Assembly (NCBI GenBank): GCA_023664685.1
Contig: JAMPFC010000017.1
Span: 1-42,166, forward strand
Origin: Roseburia sp.
Lineage (GTDB): Bacteria > Bacillota > Clostridia > Lachnospirales > Lachnospiraceae
Length of the DNA stretch: 42,166 bases
Reading direction: 5' to 3'
Below the pieces are notes generated by a model. The model saw only the letters and a list, made by a program, of their open reading frames with translations, was not told where the DNA came from and searched no databases. A program made the translations under genes and the position numbers. This document shows positions 23,624 through 31,987 of this stretch, piece by piece. Every line of letters begins with the position of its first letter. The stretch's first letter is position 1.

Positions 23624-25117
23624 ATGAAAGTATGTAAGAAATTTACTTCCGTGTTGGTTCTGTTACTGACAGCATCCGTCCTTTTTGGAAGTGCAGATGT
23701 TGGGGCGACAAGCTCAGACGGCAATCACTATACATATACGTATGATTGCTGGGGATATGACAGGGAATCACCGGACGCATATTCGGTAACGCGTACGATC
23801 ACCGGTTCCGACTTTGAATGCGGAAACTTTGTGGATCCGCAGGGACTGTACGTACGCGGAAAAGATATGTACGTGGCGGATACAGGAAAGAACAGGATTG
23901 TCAAACTGACATATGACAATGACCGCTTTACGTTTATCAAGGAAGTAAACAGCTTTGACAACAACGGAACAGCGGATGCGCTCAGTAAGCCACAGGATGT
24001 TTTCGTGGATGATGACGGAAATATGTATATTGCCGACACCGGCAATATGAGGATCGTTCATCTGGATCCGAATGGAAAACTTGTGAAGATCATCACAAGG
24101 CCGGATGACGAGACGGTAGACCAGAAGACGGATTTTCTTCCGCAAAAACTCGTAGTTGACAGTTCAAACCGTATTTTTACACAGGTTCAGAACGTAAACA
24201 AAGGGTTTATGGAATTTGCAAGCGACGGTTCTTTTACCGGATTTGTAGGAGCGAGCAAGGTTACTTACAATTTTCTTCAGTATCTGTGGAAAATGATAGC
24301 GACAAAAGAGCAGAGAGAGCGTATGGAATTGTTCGTACCGACGGAGTACAGTAATCTCTGTCTTGATTCCGAAGGGTTCATTTATGCGACGATCGCGATC
24401 GCCGGGGATGAGGATACGAATCCTGAGACTGCCCAGCCGATCCGTAAGCTGAACGCAAAAGGAACGGATATCCTTGTTAGGAACGGATACGAGGAACCAT
24501 ATGGAGATCTTTGGTGGACAGGAAGCGGCGAGTTGAGCGGAGCGTCCAAACTGGTAGATATCACATGCCTTGACAACGACGTATACTATGCGCTTGACAA
24601 CACGAGAGGGCGTGTGTTCGCTTATGATTTCCAAGGAAATATGCTCTATGCTTTTGGTGGACATGGATATAAAGCAGGATACTTTATCAATCCTTGTGCG
24701 ATCGAAGATCTGGGCGATACGCTTGTGGTTATGGATGAGAATCTTGGTTCGATCACACAGTTTACTCTTACAGAGTATGGAAAATATATCAACGAAGGGC
24801 TTAGTGAATACAAACTCGGCCATTATGACGAATCGGCTGCGATCTGGCAGAAGGTTCTCAAATTGAATGGAAACTATGACCAAGCTTATATCGGAATCGG
24901 GCGTGCTTATATGAGACAGGATAAGTACACGGAGGCGATGGAATATTTTGAGTTAAAACTGGATAAGACGAATTATTCAAAAGCCTTTAAGTTCTGGCGT
25001 AAAGAGTGGTTTGAGGACAATATCGGAATCATCATTACGGTTCTGGTGATCCTTGTTGTCTTAGGATATGGGTATGGATTCATAAGAAAGATCAGAAAGG
25101 AGGTAGAGAAAGGATGA
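23624..25117 (+). CDS. Secreted NHL-repeat/TPR protein with a C-terminal membrane anchor
   Basis: A 497-residue protein with a signal peptide (residues 1-29, cleavage near GSADVGA-TS). Next come NHL-type beta-propeller repeats (about 50-380; units such as PQGLYVRGKDMYVADTGKNRIVKL and PQDVFVDDDGNMYIADTGNMRIVHL, each split here only for reading), then two TPR units (about 387-455, GLSEYKLGHYDESAAIW and YIGIGRAYMRQDKYTEAMEY). A C-terminal transmembrane helix (about 466-487) and a short basic tail complete it. The propeller and TPRs would face outside. NHL propellers bind proteins or ligands and TPRs mediate protein contacts, so a scaffold for the transporter is inferred. The stop overlaps the YIP1 gene by four bases. 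Confidence 0.75.
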   Translation: MKVCKKFTSVLVLLLTASVLFGSADVGATSSDGNHYTYTYDCWGYDRESPDAYSVTRTITGSDFECGNFVDPQGLYVRGKDMYVADTGKNRIVKLTYDNDRFTFIKEVNSFDNNGTADALSKPQDVFVDDDGNMYIADTGNMRIVHLDPNGKLVKIITRPDDETVDQKTDFLPQKLVVDSSNRIFTQVQNVNKGFMEFASDGSFTGFVGASKVTYNFLQYLWKMIATKEQRERMELFVPTEYSNLCLDSEGFIYATIAIAGDEDTNPETAQPIRKLNAKGTDILVRNGYEEPYGDLWWTGSGELSGASKLVDITCLDNDVYYALDNTRGRVFAYDFQGNMLYAFGGHGYKAGYFINPCAIEDLGDTLVVMDENLGSITQFTLTEYGKYINEGLSEYKLGHYDESAAIWQKVLKLNGNYDQAYIGIGRAYMRQDKYTEAMEYFELKLDKTNYSKAFKFWRKEWFEDNIGIIITVLVILVVLGYGYGFIRKIRKEVEKG

Positions 25118-25779
25118 GCATAAAAGAACGGCTTCTCGATAAAGAAAGATGGGCCTCCTATGGACGGTCTTTGCGATATTCCCTGCACTGTATTGTCCGC
25201 CCCTTTGATGGTTTCTGGGATCTGACCCATGAAAAAAGAGGATCGGTTGCTGCGGCGAATACGATCGTTATCCTTGTATTGATCACAAGACTGCTCCATC
25301 TTGGATTTACGAGTTTCATATTTTATCCGGTAAACTGGAGAACAGTAAACCTTCTGATGGAAATCCTGTCGTTTTTAGTGCCGTTTGTTGTCTACTGTGT
25401 GGCAAACTGGTGTCTTACGACTTTGTTTGAAGGAAAGGGTACTTTAAAGGATATTTATATGGGTACGGCATATGCCATGACCCCATATGTACTGATCCAG
25501 CTTCCCCTGATCCTTTTGAGTAATGTAGTGACGGAGGAGGAAGGTGCATTTTATACATACTTCGGATATTTTTCAATCATCTGGTGCGGCCTTCTGATCG
25601 TGGCATCCGTTATGATGATCCATGACTTCCTTTTGGGAAAAGCGTTTGCGTCGCTTGTTTTCTCGGCGGTCGGAATGTTGGTCATCGTGTTCCTGTTGGT
25701 ACTATTCTTTAGTTTGATCAGTGATGGTTTCTCTTACTTCTATTCTTTGTATAAAGAAATCATTTACCGGTTCTATTAA
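25114..25779 (+). CDS. YIP1-family integral membrane protein
   Basis: A 221-residue polytopic protein with about five hydrophobic segments (near residues 47-68, 78-100, 120-142, 155-178, 184-210). The N-terminal amphipathic part (RSLRYSLHCIVRPFDGFWDLTHEKRG) and the span pattern fit the bacterial Yip1 domain, whose function is unknown. It is translationally coupled to the NHL/TPR gene through an ATGA overlap, which suggests a stoichiometric complex. Its fixed position between transporter genes implies a role in assembly or in membrane placement of the uptake system; this is inference. Confidence 0.7.
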   Translation: MSIKERLLDKERWASYGRSLRYSLHCIVRPFDGFWDLTHEKRGSVAAANTIVILVLITRLLHLGFTSFIFYPVNWRTVNLLMEILSFLVPFVVYCVANWCLTTLFEGKGTLKDIYMGTAYAMTPYVLIQLPLILLSNVVTEEEGAFYTYFGYFSIIWCGLLIVASVMMIHDFLLGKAFASLVFSAVGMLVIVFLLVLFFSLISDGFSYFYSLYKEIIYRFY

Positions 25780-25802
25780 GTGGAAGGAGGGCAATGGTCA
25801 GA

Positions 25803-28379
25803 ATGAAAAAGAAATTTTATTTACTCTTAGTTGCTGCGATCGCTTCCATGTTTGCACTGGCAGGCTGTGGGGAATCTACCACAGGCTACAAAGAACTTAC
25901 TGCATATACGAATGAAGACAGTAAGACGGAAACGATCAGTAACAGCGCATTGGAGCTGACAGTCGACAAGGACTCGTCCACGTTCGTTTTGGAGGACAAA
26001 GCGCATGGAAAAGTTTATCGGTCGAATCCGACGCCGGAGGACATCGAAAAGTATGCAAATGCAAAAGGTCAGCTTAAAGATGTACTGAATGCAACGATGG
26101 TGCTTACGTATTCAAACAGTACGAATACCCAGAAGGAGATCAACAACTACAATGCTTCGATCGCCGATGGGAACTACCGGATCGAGAAAGTAAGCGAAAC
26201 AGAGATTGACGTTTATTATACGGTCGGTGATGTGGAAAAATTATTTGTTTGTCCGCTCGTGATCAAAGAATCCAAGATGAAAAAATATTTGGATCAGATG
26301 TCAGAGACAGACCAGAAAGTCGTAACACGTAATTATCTTCTCTACGATTACGAGGATTTGTCTGAGTCGGATGATGATACGGAATTGCAGCAGGCGCTTG
26401 CGCTGTTCCCGGATCTGAAGGATGAGCCGATTTATTACCTTAGTGAAAAGATCACGGACTCAAAGGCGAAAGGCCTTGAGGAGATTTTTGTAGAACTCGG
26501 CTACACCGAGGAAGAGAGGAATAAGGACAGCGAGTCATACAACGTATCGCGAAACAGCGGGAAACCGATTTTCGATATCGTTATCCAGTATATTTTAGAG
26601 GATGGGGAACTTGTTGTTAAGGTTCCGATGGAAAAGATCGAGTACAATCCGGATTATCCGATCGTCGAGCTTTCCGTACTTCCTTATATGGGAGCAGGAA
26701 GCTCACAGGATAAAGGATTTGTCCTTGTGCCGGATGGCATGGGTGGGATCATTAACTTCAACAATGGAAAAACAGGCCAGCAGACTTACCTGAGTGAGAT
26801 GTATGGCTGGGATTATGGAATCAGCCGGAAGATGGTAGTGGATGAGTCCAGATCCGCATTCCCGGTATTTGCAGTTTCCAATGAGACGGTTGGCGGCTCT
26901 TTCGTCTGCATCTCGGAAGAGGGAAGCTCCTACTCAAGCGTAAAAGCAGATATCGCCGGAAAAGAGAATGGTTACAATTACGGACGTTTTGTATATAAGA
27001 TGGTTCATGGCGAGGATATGGATATTTCCAAAAAATCCGATACGACAGTCCGTTCGTATGAGGAGAGCCTCCCGAAAGAGAACCTGACACAGCGCTACAT
27101 ATTCTCAGACAAAATGGATTATGTAAGCATGGCACAGGATTACCGGGATTACATGATGAAACGGTATCCGGAGCTGACGAAGAAAGAAGATGCGACAGTT
27201 CCGATGGCAGTCGAGATGATCGGTGCGGTGGATAACGTAGAACATATTCTCGGATATCCGGTCACACGTTCCCAAGCGCTTACGACATATTCTCAGGCGG
27301 AGGATATCCTGAAGCAACTGAAAGCGGCGGGTGTGGAGAGCCTGAGTGCAAAATACACAGGCTGGTTCAATACCGGTGTAAACCAGAAATCAGCGGCGAA
27401 GGTAAAACTGGTCGGAAGACTTGGTGGCAAATCAGATCTTAAGAGCCTTGCGGCGTATGCCAGCGGTACAGGCGGTCTGGATCTGTTCCTCAATGGAAAG
27501 TTCATGTATGTCATGAAGGATAAGCTGTTTGACGGGTTTGGCGTAAACAGACATGCGGCGAAGTTTGTAAGCCGTGAAATCTGTGAGCTGTATACACTGG
27601 ATCCGATCGTATACCAGACGAACGAAGAGTATGTTCTTTGTGATCTGTATTACCTTGTAAAACCGTCATATACGATCAAAAATATCGACAGTTATCTTTC
27701 CAGTATTTCTTCATACGGTGTGACAAACATCGGTTTTGAGGATATCGGAAATACACTGGCAGGAGATTACAATCCAAAAGACAGGGTGTCAAGAGAAGCA
27801 TCCATGAATATGCAGGCAGATAAGATGAAGTCACTGAAAGAGAGTGGAAACAAGGTGATGACGACGTCTGGTAACCAGTATGCGGTTCCGTATTCGGATT
27901 ATATAACGGATATGGATATCGATACAAGGGCAGTCAATATCATTGATGAGTCCGTACCATTTTACCAGATCGCTCTCCACGGTCTTGTGAACTACTCAGG
28001 AAGTGCGATCAATCTTTCCGAAGACCAGACAGACATGATCCTCAAATCTGCTGAGACCGGAGCTGGCTTGTATTACACATTTATCAATGCAGCGACGAGC
28101 GTGCTTCAGGATGGCGAGTACACCCAGTACTATGCATGTAACTTTACGGACTGGAAAGATTCCGCAGTGGAACTTTATAATGACTTTAATTCAAAGCTCG
28201 GCGATGTGTATAACCAGTACATCGTTGGACATGAAAAACTTGCAAATGGCGTTTACAAAACGACATATGAAAATGGAAAAGCTGTTGTCGTAAATTATAA
28301 TTATGCAGATTATGATTATGAAGGGACGACAGTTCCACAGAGAGACTTTGTGACACTTAAGACAGGAGGTGGACAATAA
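25803..28379 (+). CDS. DUF5696-type large lipoprotein
   Basis: About 858 residues. An in-frame ATG lies at 25794, but the ATG at 25803 gives a standard signal (MKKKFYLLLV... LAGC, lipid-modified Cys22); the GGAGG spacing does not decide between them. Residues about 40-330 are beta-rich (ELTVDKDSSTFVLEDKAHGK and similar). Residues about 440-760 have the look of a (beta/alpha)8 barrel (AAGVESLSAKYTGW, LDLFLNGKF, SYGVTNIGFEDIGN, GNKVMTTSGNQYA). A short C-terminal beta domain ends VVNYNYADYDYEG and TVPQRDFV. From memory this corresponds to the DUF5696 family found beside YIP1 and sugar-transport genes in other Firmicutes. No catalytic activity is known; an enzymatic or glycan-binding barrel on the cell surface is possible. 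Confidence 0.72.
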   Translation: MKKKFYLLLVAAIASMFALAGCGESTTGYKELTAYTNEDSKTETISNSALELTVDKDSSTFVLEDKAHGKVYRSNPTPEDIEKYANAKGQLKDVLNATMVLTYSNSTNTQKEINNYNASIADGNYRIEKVSETEIDVYYTVGDVEKLFVCPLVIKESKMKKYLDQMSETDQKVVTRNYLLYDYEDLSESDDDTELQQALALFPDLKDEPIYYLSEKITDSKAKGLEEIFVELGYTEEERNKDSESYNVSRNSGKPIFDIVIQYILEDGELVVKVPMEKIEYNPDYPIVELSVLPYMGAGSSQDKGFVLVPDGMGGIINFNNGKTGQQTYLSEMYGWDYGISRKMVVDESRSAFPVFAVSNETVGGSFVCISEEGSSYSSVKADIAGKENGYNYGRFVYKMVHGEDMDISKKSDTTVRSYEESLPKENLTQRYIFSDKMDYVSMAQDYRDYMMKRYPELTKKEDATVPMAVEMIGAVDNVEHILGYPVTRSQALTTYSQAEDILKQLKAAGVESLSAKYTGWFNTGVNQKSAAKVKLVGRLGGKSDLKSLAAYASGTGGLDLFLNGKFMYVMKDKLFDGFGVNRHAAKFVSREICELYTLDPIVYQTNEEYVLCDLYYLVKPSYTIKNIDSYLSSISSYGVTNIGFEDIGNTLAGDYNPKDRVSREASMNMQADKMKSLKESGNKVMTTSGNQYAVPYSDYITDMDIDTRAVNIIDESVPFYQIALHGLVNYSGSAINLSEDQTDMILKSAETGAGLYYTFINAATSVLQDGEYTQYYACNFTDWKDSAVELYNDFNSKLGDVYNQYIVGHEKLANGVYKTTYENGKAVVVNYNYADYDYEGTTVPQRDFVTLKTGGGQ

Positions 28380-29294
28380 ATGAAACGACAAAGAAAGAAA
28401 AAGACACTTGCGTTTAAGAATGCAGTAGCAGGATACTTGTTTATTGCTCCATTTATCATTGGTTTTATCCTGTTTATGGTTGTTCCGTTGGGACAGTCGC
28501 TTATGATGACCCTTAATGAAGTAAAACCGATGTCAGATGGTACCGGGTTCAGCATGGAGTGGGTCGGGATCAAAAACTTCAAAGATGCATTTATGGTGGA
28601 TGCAGATTTTGTACCGGCTCTGGTCGGTGAGCTTGTCAAGATGGTTGTCAATACTCCGGCGACCCTGATCTTCAGTTTCTTTATTGCACTGTTACTGAAT
28701 CAGAACTTTAAAGGAAGAGGCGCAGTGCGTGCGATCTTCTTCCTGCCGGTTATTCTTTCTTCCGGTGTGATCGTGGGTCTTGAGTACAACAATGCACTTT
28801 TAAATGATATGAAGGATGTGATTTCCGAAACCTCCAACGACGCCAGTGTGACAGCGGTGTTAGAGGAGATACTGGTCACCTCGGGCGGAGGCCCGATGGC
28901 AAGGATGTTCCAGTATGTATTTGATATCATCAATAAAGTATATGATATTGCGATCGCATCTGGTATCCAGATCATTATGTTCCTGTCGGCTTTGCAGACG
29001 ATTTCACCAAGTATGTTTGAGGCTGCAAAGATCGAGGGCTGTACTGCATGGGAGAGTTTCTGGAAGATTACCTTCCCTATGGTCAGTTCGATGATACTCG
29101 TAAACGTAATATATACCGTAATCGACTTCTTCTTAAAGACAGATAATACGGTCATGACGAAGATTTCCGAAGAGGTAGGAAAGATGAATTATGGATTTAG
29201 TTCGGCGATATCATGGGTATATTTCCTATGCGTTATTGTAATACTTGGTATTGTTTCGCTGATTATATCTAAGAGGGTGTATTATTATGAATAA
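28380..29294 (+). CDS. Sugar ABC transporter permease (MalF type), second pair
   Basis: A 304-residue permease with six spans and an EAA loop (FEAAKIEGCTAWESFW followed by ITFPMVSS). The ATG follows the DUF5696 stop codon directly and its ribosome binding site (AGGAGGTGG) lies inside the preceding gene. It overlaps the next permease by eight bases. It is not a close copy of the first MalF-type permease in this operon, so two distinct transporters are encoded. Confidence 0.92.
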   Translation: MKRQRKKKTLAFKNAVAGYLFIAPFIIGFILFMVVPLGQSLMMTLNEVKPMSDGTGFSMEWVGIKNFKDAFMVDADFVPALVGELVKMVVNTPATLIFSFFIALLLNQNFKGRGAVRAIFFLPVILSSGVIVGLEYNNALLNDMKDVISETSNDASVTAVLEEILVTSGGGPMARMFQYVFDIINKVYDIAIASGIQIIMFLSALQTISPSMFEAAKIEGCTAWESFWKITFPMVSSMILVNVIYTVIDFFLKTDNTVMTKISEEVGKMNYGFSSAISWVYFLCVIVILGIVSLIISKRVYYYE

Positions 29295-30285
29295 AAAGAA
29301 TAAATTTAAAACCTTTATCGAACGAAACAAAAAATCCAACGGGTACTTATTGAGGAAAGTTTCTTTTAATGTTTTTTACAAGATTGTACGCGCAGTATTG
29401 TTGTTTGGATTGTGTTTCATGATTCTGCAGCCGCTGTTGAATAAAGTTTCATTGAGTTTCATGGAAGAAAAAGACTTATATGATTCTACGATCGTGGCCA
29501 TACCGCGTCACTTTACAACGAACAATTATGAGGTTGCAGCCTACCTCATGAAATACTGGCAGGCACTTTTCAACACAGCATTGATCTCACTGCTTGTCAG
29601 TGTTCTCCAGATCATTTCCTGTGTGTTGGTAGGATATGGTTTCGCAAGATACAAATTCCCGTTAAAGGGACTGTGGTTTGGTGCGGTGATCCTTGTGATC
29701 CTCGTTCCACCGTCCACGATCCAGTCGTCCCTTTACTTGAATTTCTGTTACTTTGATATTTTTGGGATATTTGCCCTATTCAATGGCGGAAAGCCACTGA
29801 ACCTTTTGAACTCCCTGACACCGTATGCACTGATGTGTCTGGGATGTATGGGACTTAAGAGCGGTCTGTATATTTACATGATCCGCCAGTTCTTCCGCGG
29901 TATCCCGAAAGAGCTTGAGGAAGCAGCTTATGTAGACGGATGCGGCAAGGTAGCGACATTTGTAAGGATCATGCTGCCGGATGCCAAACCGATCATCACT
30001 TCCTGTTTCCTGTTTGCCTACGTATGGCAGTGGACAGACTCCTTCTATTCCAATATGTTCCTGAGTTCAGACTTTGTGCTGCTCTCGACAAAACTTTCGA
30101 ATATCGCAGGAGCCTTGGACAGTTATCTGGATGTGCGTGGGATTGCGAAGAAAGCGACGACCGCTTATTCACAGGGTATGATCGCAACGGGTACGCTCAT
30201 GGTCATCATTCCGCTGATCATTTTGTATCTGTTTGCCCAGAAAGGCTTTGTAGAAAGTCTGAGCCAGTCTGGTATTAAGATGTAG
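29287..30285 (+). CDS. Carbohydrate ABC transporter permease (MalG type), second pair
   Basis: A 332-residue permease with six spans and an EAA loop (LEEAAYVDGCGKVATF followed by IMLPDAKPI). It has an extended N-terminus of about 35 polar and basic residues before the first span. It overlaps the partner permease by eight bases. It most likely works with the lipoprotein binding protein encoded next. Confidence 0.92.
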   Translation: MNKKNKFKTFIERNKKSNGYLLRKVSFNVFYKIVRAVLLFGLCFMILQPLLNKVSLSFMEEKDLYDSTIVAIPRHFTTNNYEVAAYLMKYWQALFNTALISLLVSVLQIISCVLVGYGFARYKFPLKGLWFGAVILVILVPPSTIQSSLYLNFCYFDIFGIFALFNGGKPLNLLNSLTPYALMCLGCMGLKSGLYIYMIRQFFRGIPKELEEAAYVDGCGKVATFVRIMLPDAKPIITSCFLFAYVWQWTDSFYSNMFLSSDFVLLSTKLSNIAGALDSYLDVRGIAKKATTAYSQGMIATGTLMVIIPLIILYLFAQKGFVESLSQSGIKM

Positions 30286-30353
30286 TTATGATTCTGCCCG
30301 GTTCTGGGGAGAATATAACAATAAAATTATTATTAAGGAGGTAGAAAACAAAT

Positions 30354-31781
30354 ATGAAAGCAAACATGAAAAAATTGCTTGCAATGGGTCTCACAGTAGC
30401 ACTTGCAGTTGGCTGTCTGACCGGATGCGGTGATGACAAATCAGCAGATAGTTCGGATTCGTCAAGCAGTTCGGATTCTTCAGATGCTTCGTCAACTAGT
30501 AAGAAAACTTTTGATGACCTCGGTGGTATAACAGTGACGATCGGTGACTGGTACACAACGGAGGAGACAGGAGATTCCCCATATGCGAAAGCTACAGAGG
30601 ACTATCGGAAAGAGATCATGGATAAGTACAACTTCAAGATTGAACGTGGAACCAAGTATGCTTATGCAGATATGCAGGAGACATATGTAAATGGTGTCAT
30701 GTCGAACAATCCAAGCTGTAGTTTGTTCTATCTGTATCAGGAAATGGTTTCCGCACCGCTTATGAAAGGACTTATGTATGACCTTTCAAGTCTGCCGGAG
30801 TTTGATTTCACAGAAGAAAAATGGAATCCGACAGTAGTAGAACTTATGAGCATCGGAAATGGAATCTGGGGAATGAACACAGAGGCAGAGCCTCGTGGCG
30901 GTGTATTCTTCAACAAACGTATGCTGAAAGAAGCAGGTATTGATGAGGATGAGCCATATGATCTTCAGGCAGATGGAAAATGGACATGGGATAAGTTTGA
31001 AGAGTACTGTAAAAAGCTTACGGTTGACTCCGATGGTGATGGTAAGACTGACCAGTATGCACTGGCAAGCTTCTCCAAATACTATCTGCCGATGTGTGCA
31101 GCAAACAACAATGCGACATTCGTAGACCGTGACAAAGATGGCAACTATACAAACGCTACGGGAACAAAAGAGTTCTTAGAGGCTATGAACTGGGGTATGA
31201 GCCTTTACAACAAGGGCTACATCATGCCGAAACCGGAAGGAGCAAACTGGGATTGGTATAAAGCTGCATTCCGTGACGGAGAGGTTGCAATGCAGACTGC
31301 TGAGGTTTATGAGATCAGCGCCTTCTCTACAATGGAAGACAACTGGGGATTTGTTATGTTCCCATACAATCAGGACAACAAGGAATCGACAAACAAGACA
31401 ACGCCAAACGACAATATTGTTGTTATGCCTAGCTGCTTTAGCCCGGAGGATGCAGAGAAGATCGCATTCGCATATGATCTTTACACAGAGCCGACTCCAG
31501 ACTTTGATGCGGAGGATGCATGGAAAGAGACATATTATGAGCAGTTCAAGGATGAGCGTGCAGTAGACGAAACACTCGTAATGATGAAAGAAGAAGAGCA
31601 CAAGCAGACATCTTATCTGCCGCTGATCGGCGAGCTTGATTACGGTGATTTCTGTTATGCAGTATATGCAGGAGCTACGACACCGGCGAAGAAGATCGAG
31701 GCAATTTCTTCAAGCTGGGATAGTATCATCAGTGATATGAATAAGAAGTACGCAAACTTTGCAGCTTCTCATTCAAAGTAA
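30354..31781 (+). CDS. Extracellular solute-binding lipoprotein (sugar type)
   Basis: A 475-residue family 1 binding protein. The signal peptide ends in lipobox LTGC (Cys25), followed by a Ser/Asp-rich linker (residues 29-48) typical of lipoproteins tethered to a Gram-positive membrane. The mature part has the usual two-lobe features (GITVTIGDWYT, NGIWGMNTEAEPRGGVFFNKRML, DGKWTWDKFEEYCKKL). GGAGG lies at 30336-30340. A 68-base gap separates it from the permease gene. It is the last gene before the terminator. A short-xylooligosaccharide or aldouronate ligand is inferred from the downstream enzymes. Confidence 0.92.
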   Translation: MKANMKKLLAMGLTVALAVGCLTGCGDDKSADSSDSSSSSDSSDASSTSKKTFDDLGGITVTIGDWYTTEETGDSPYAKATEDYRKEIMDKYNFKIERGTKYAYADMQETYVNGVMSNNPSCSLFYLYQEMVSAPLMKGLMYDLSSLPEFDFTEEKWNPTVVELMSIGNGIWGMNTEAEPRGGVFFNKRMLKEAGIDEDEPYDLQADGKWTWDKFEEYCKKLTVDSDGDGKTDQYALASFSKYYLPMCAANNNATFVDRDKDGNYTNATGTKEFLEAMNWGMSLYNKGYIMPKPEGANWDWYKAAFRDGEVAMQTAEVYEISAFSTMEDNWGFVMFPYNQDNKESTNKTTPNDNIVVMPSCFSPEDAEKIAFAYDLYTEPTPDFDAEDAWKETYYEQFKDERAVDETLVMMKEEEHKQTSYLPLIGELDYGDFCYAVYAGATTPAKKIEAISSSWDSIISDMNKKYANFAASHSK

Positions 31782-31811
31782 TTTACCGGTAATTTATGGG
31801 TAAATAATGTT

Positions 31812-31860
31812 CAGGGCTGTGCAGAATAAACAATGTGTTTGTTTTGTCCGGCCCTGTTTT
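31812..31860 (+). terminator. Terminator after the transport operon
   Basis: CAGGGC (31812-31817) pairs with GCCCTG (31851-31856), with an inner AAACA/TGTTT stem, followed by TTTT. Read-through to the GH3 gene is possible; no confident promoter was found between this hairpin and the GH3 gene. Confidence 0.75.
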
Positions 31861-31987
31861 AAAATATCGTTTATGAAGCAGGAGAGTTATGGATATTTGT
31901 TTTATCAATATGAAGAATGAAAAATAAGAGATGTTATGGTCTCTTTAAAATAGAGCGATGTTAAAATTTAGCAGACAGGAGGAAGAG

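Noticed and set aside
31861-31957. Separate promoter for the GH3-GH67-uxuA-uxuB genes
   Set aside because: TAAAAT hexamers are present at 31946 and 31962 but no -35 lies at the right distance; an AAGAGA/TCTCTT hairpin is also there. Expression may depend on read-through or an activator.
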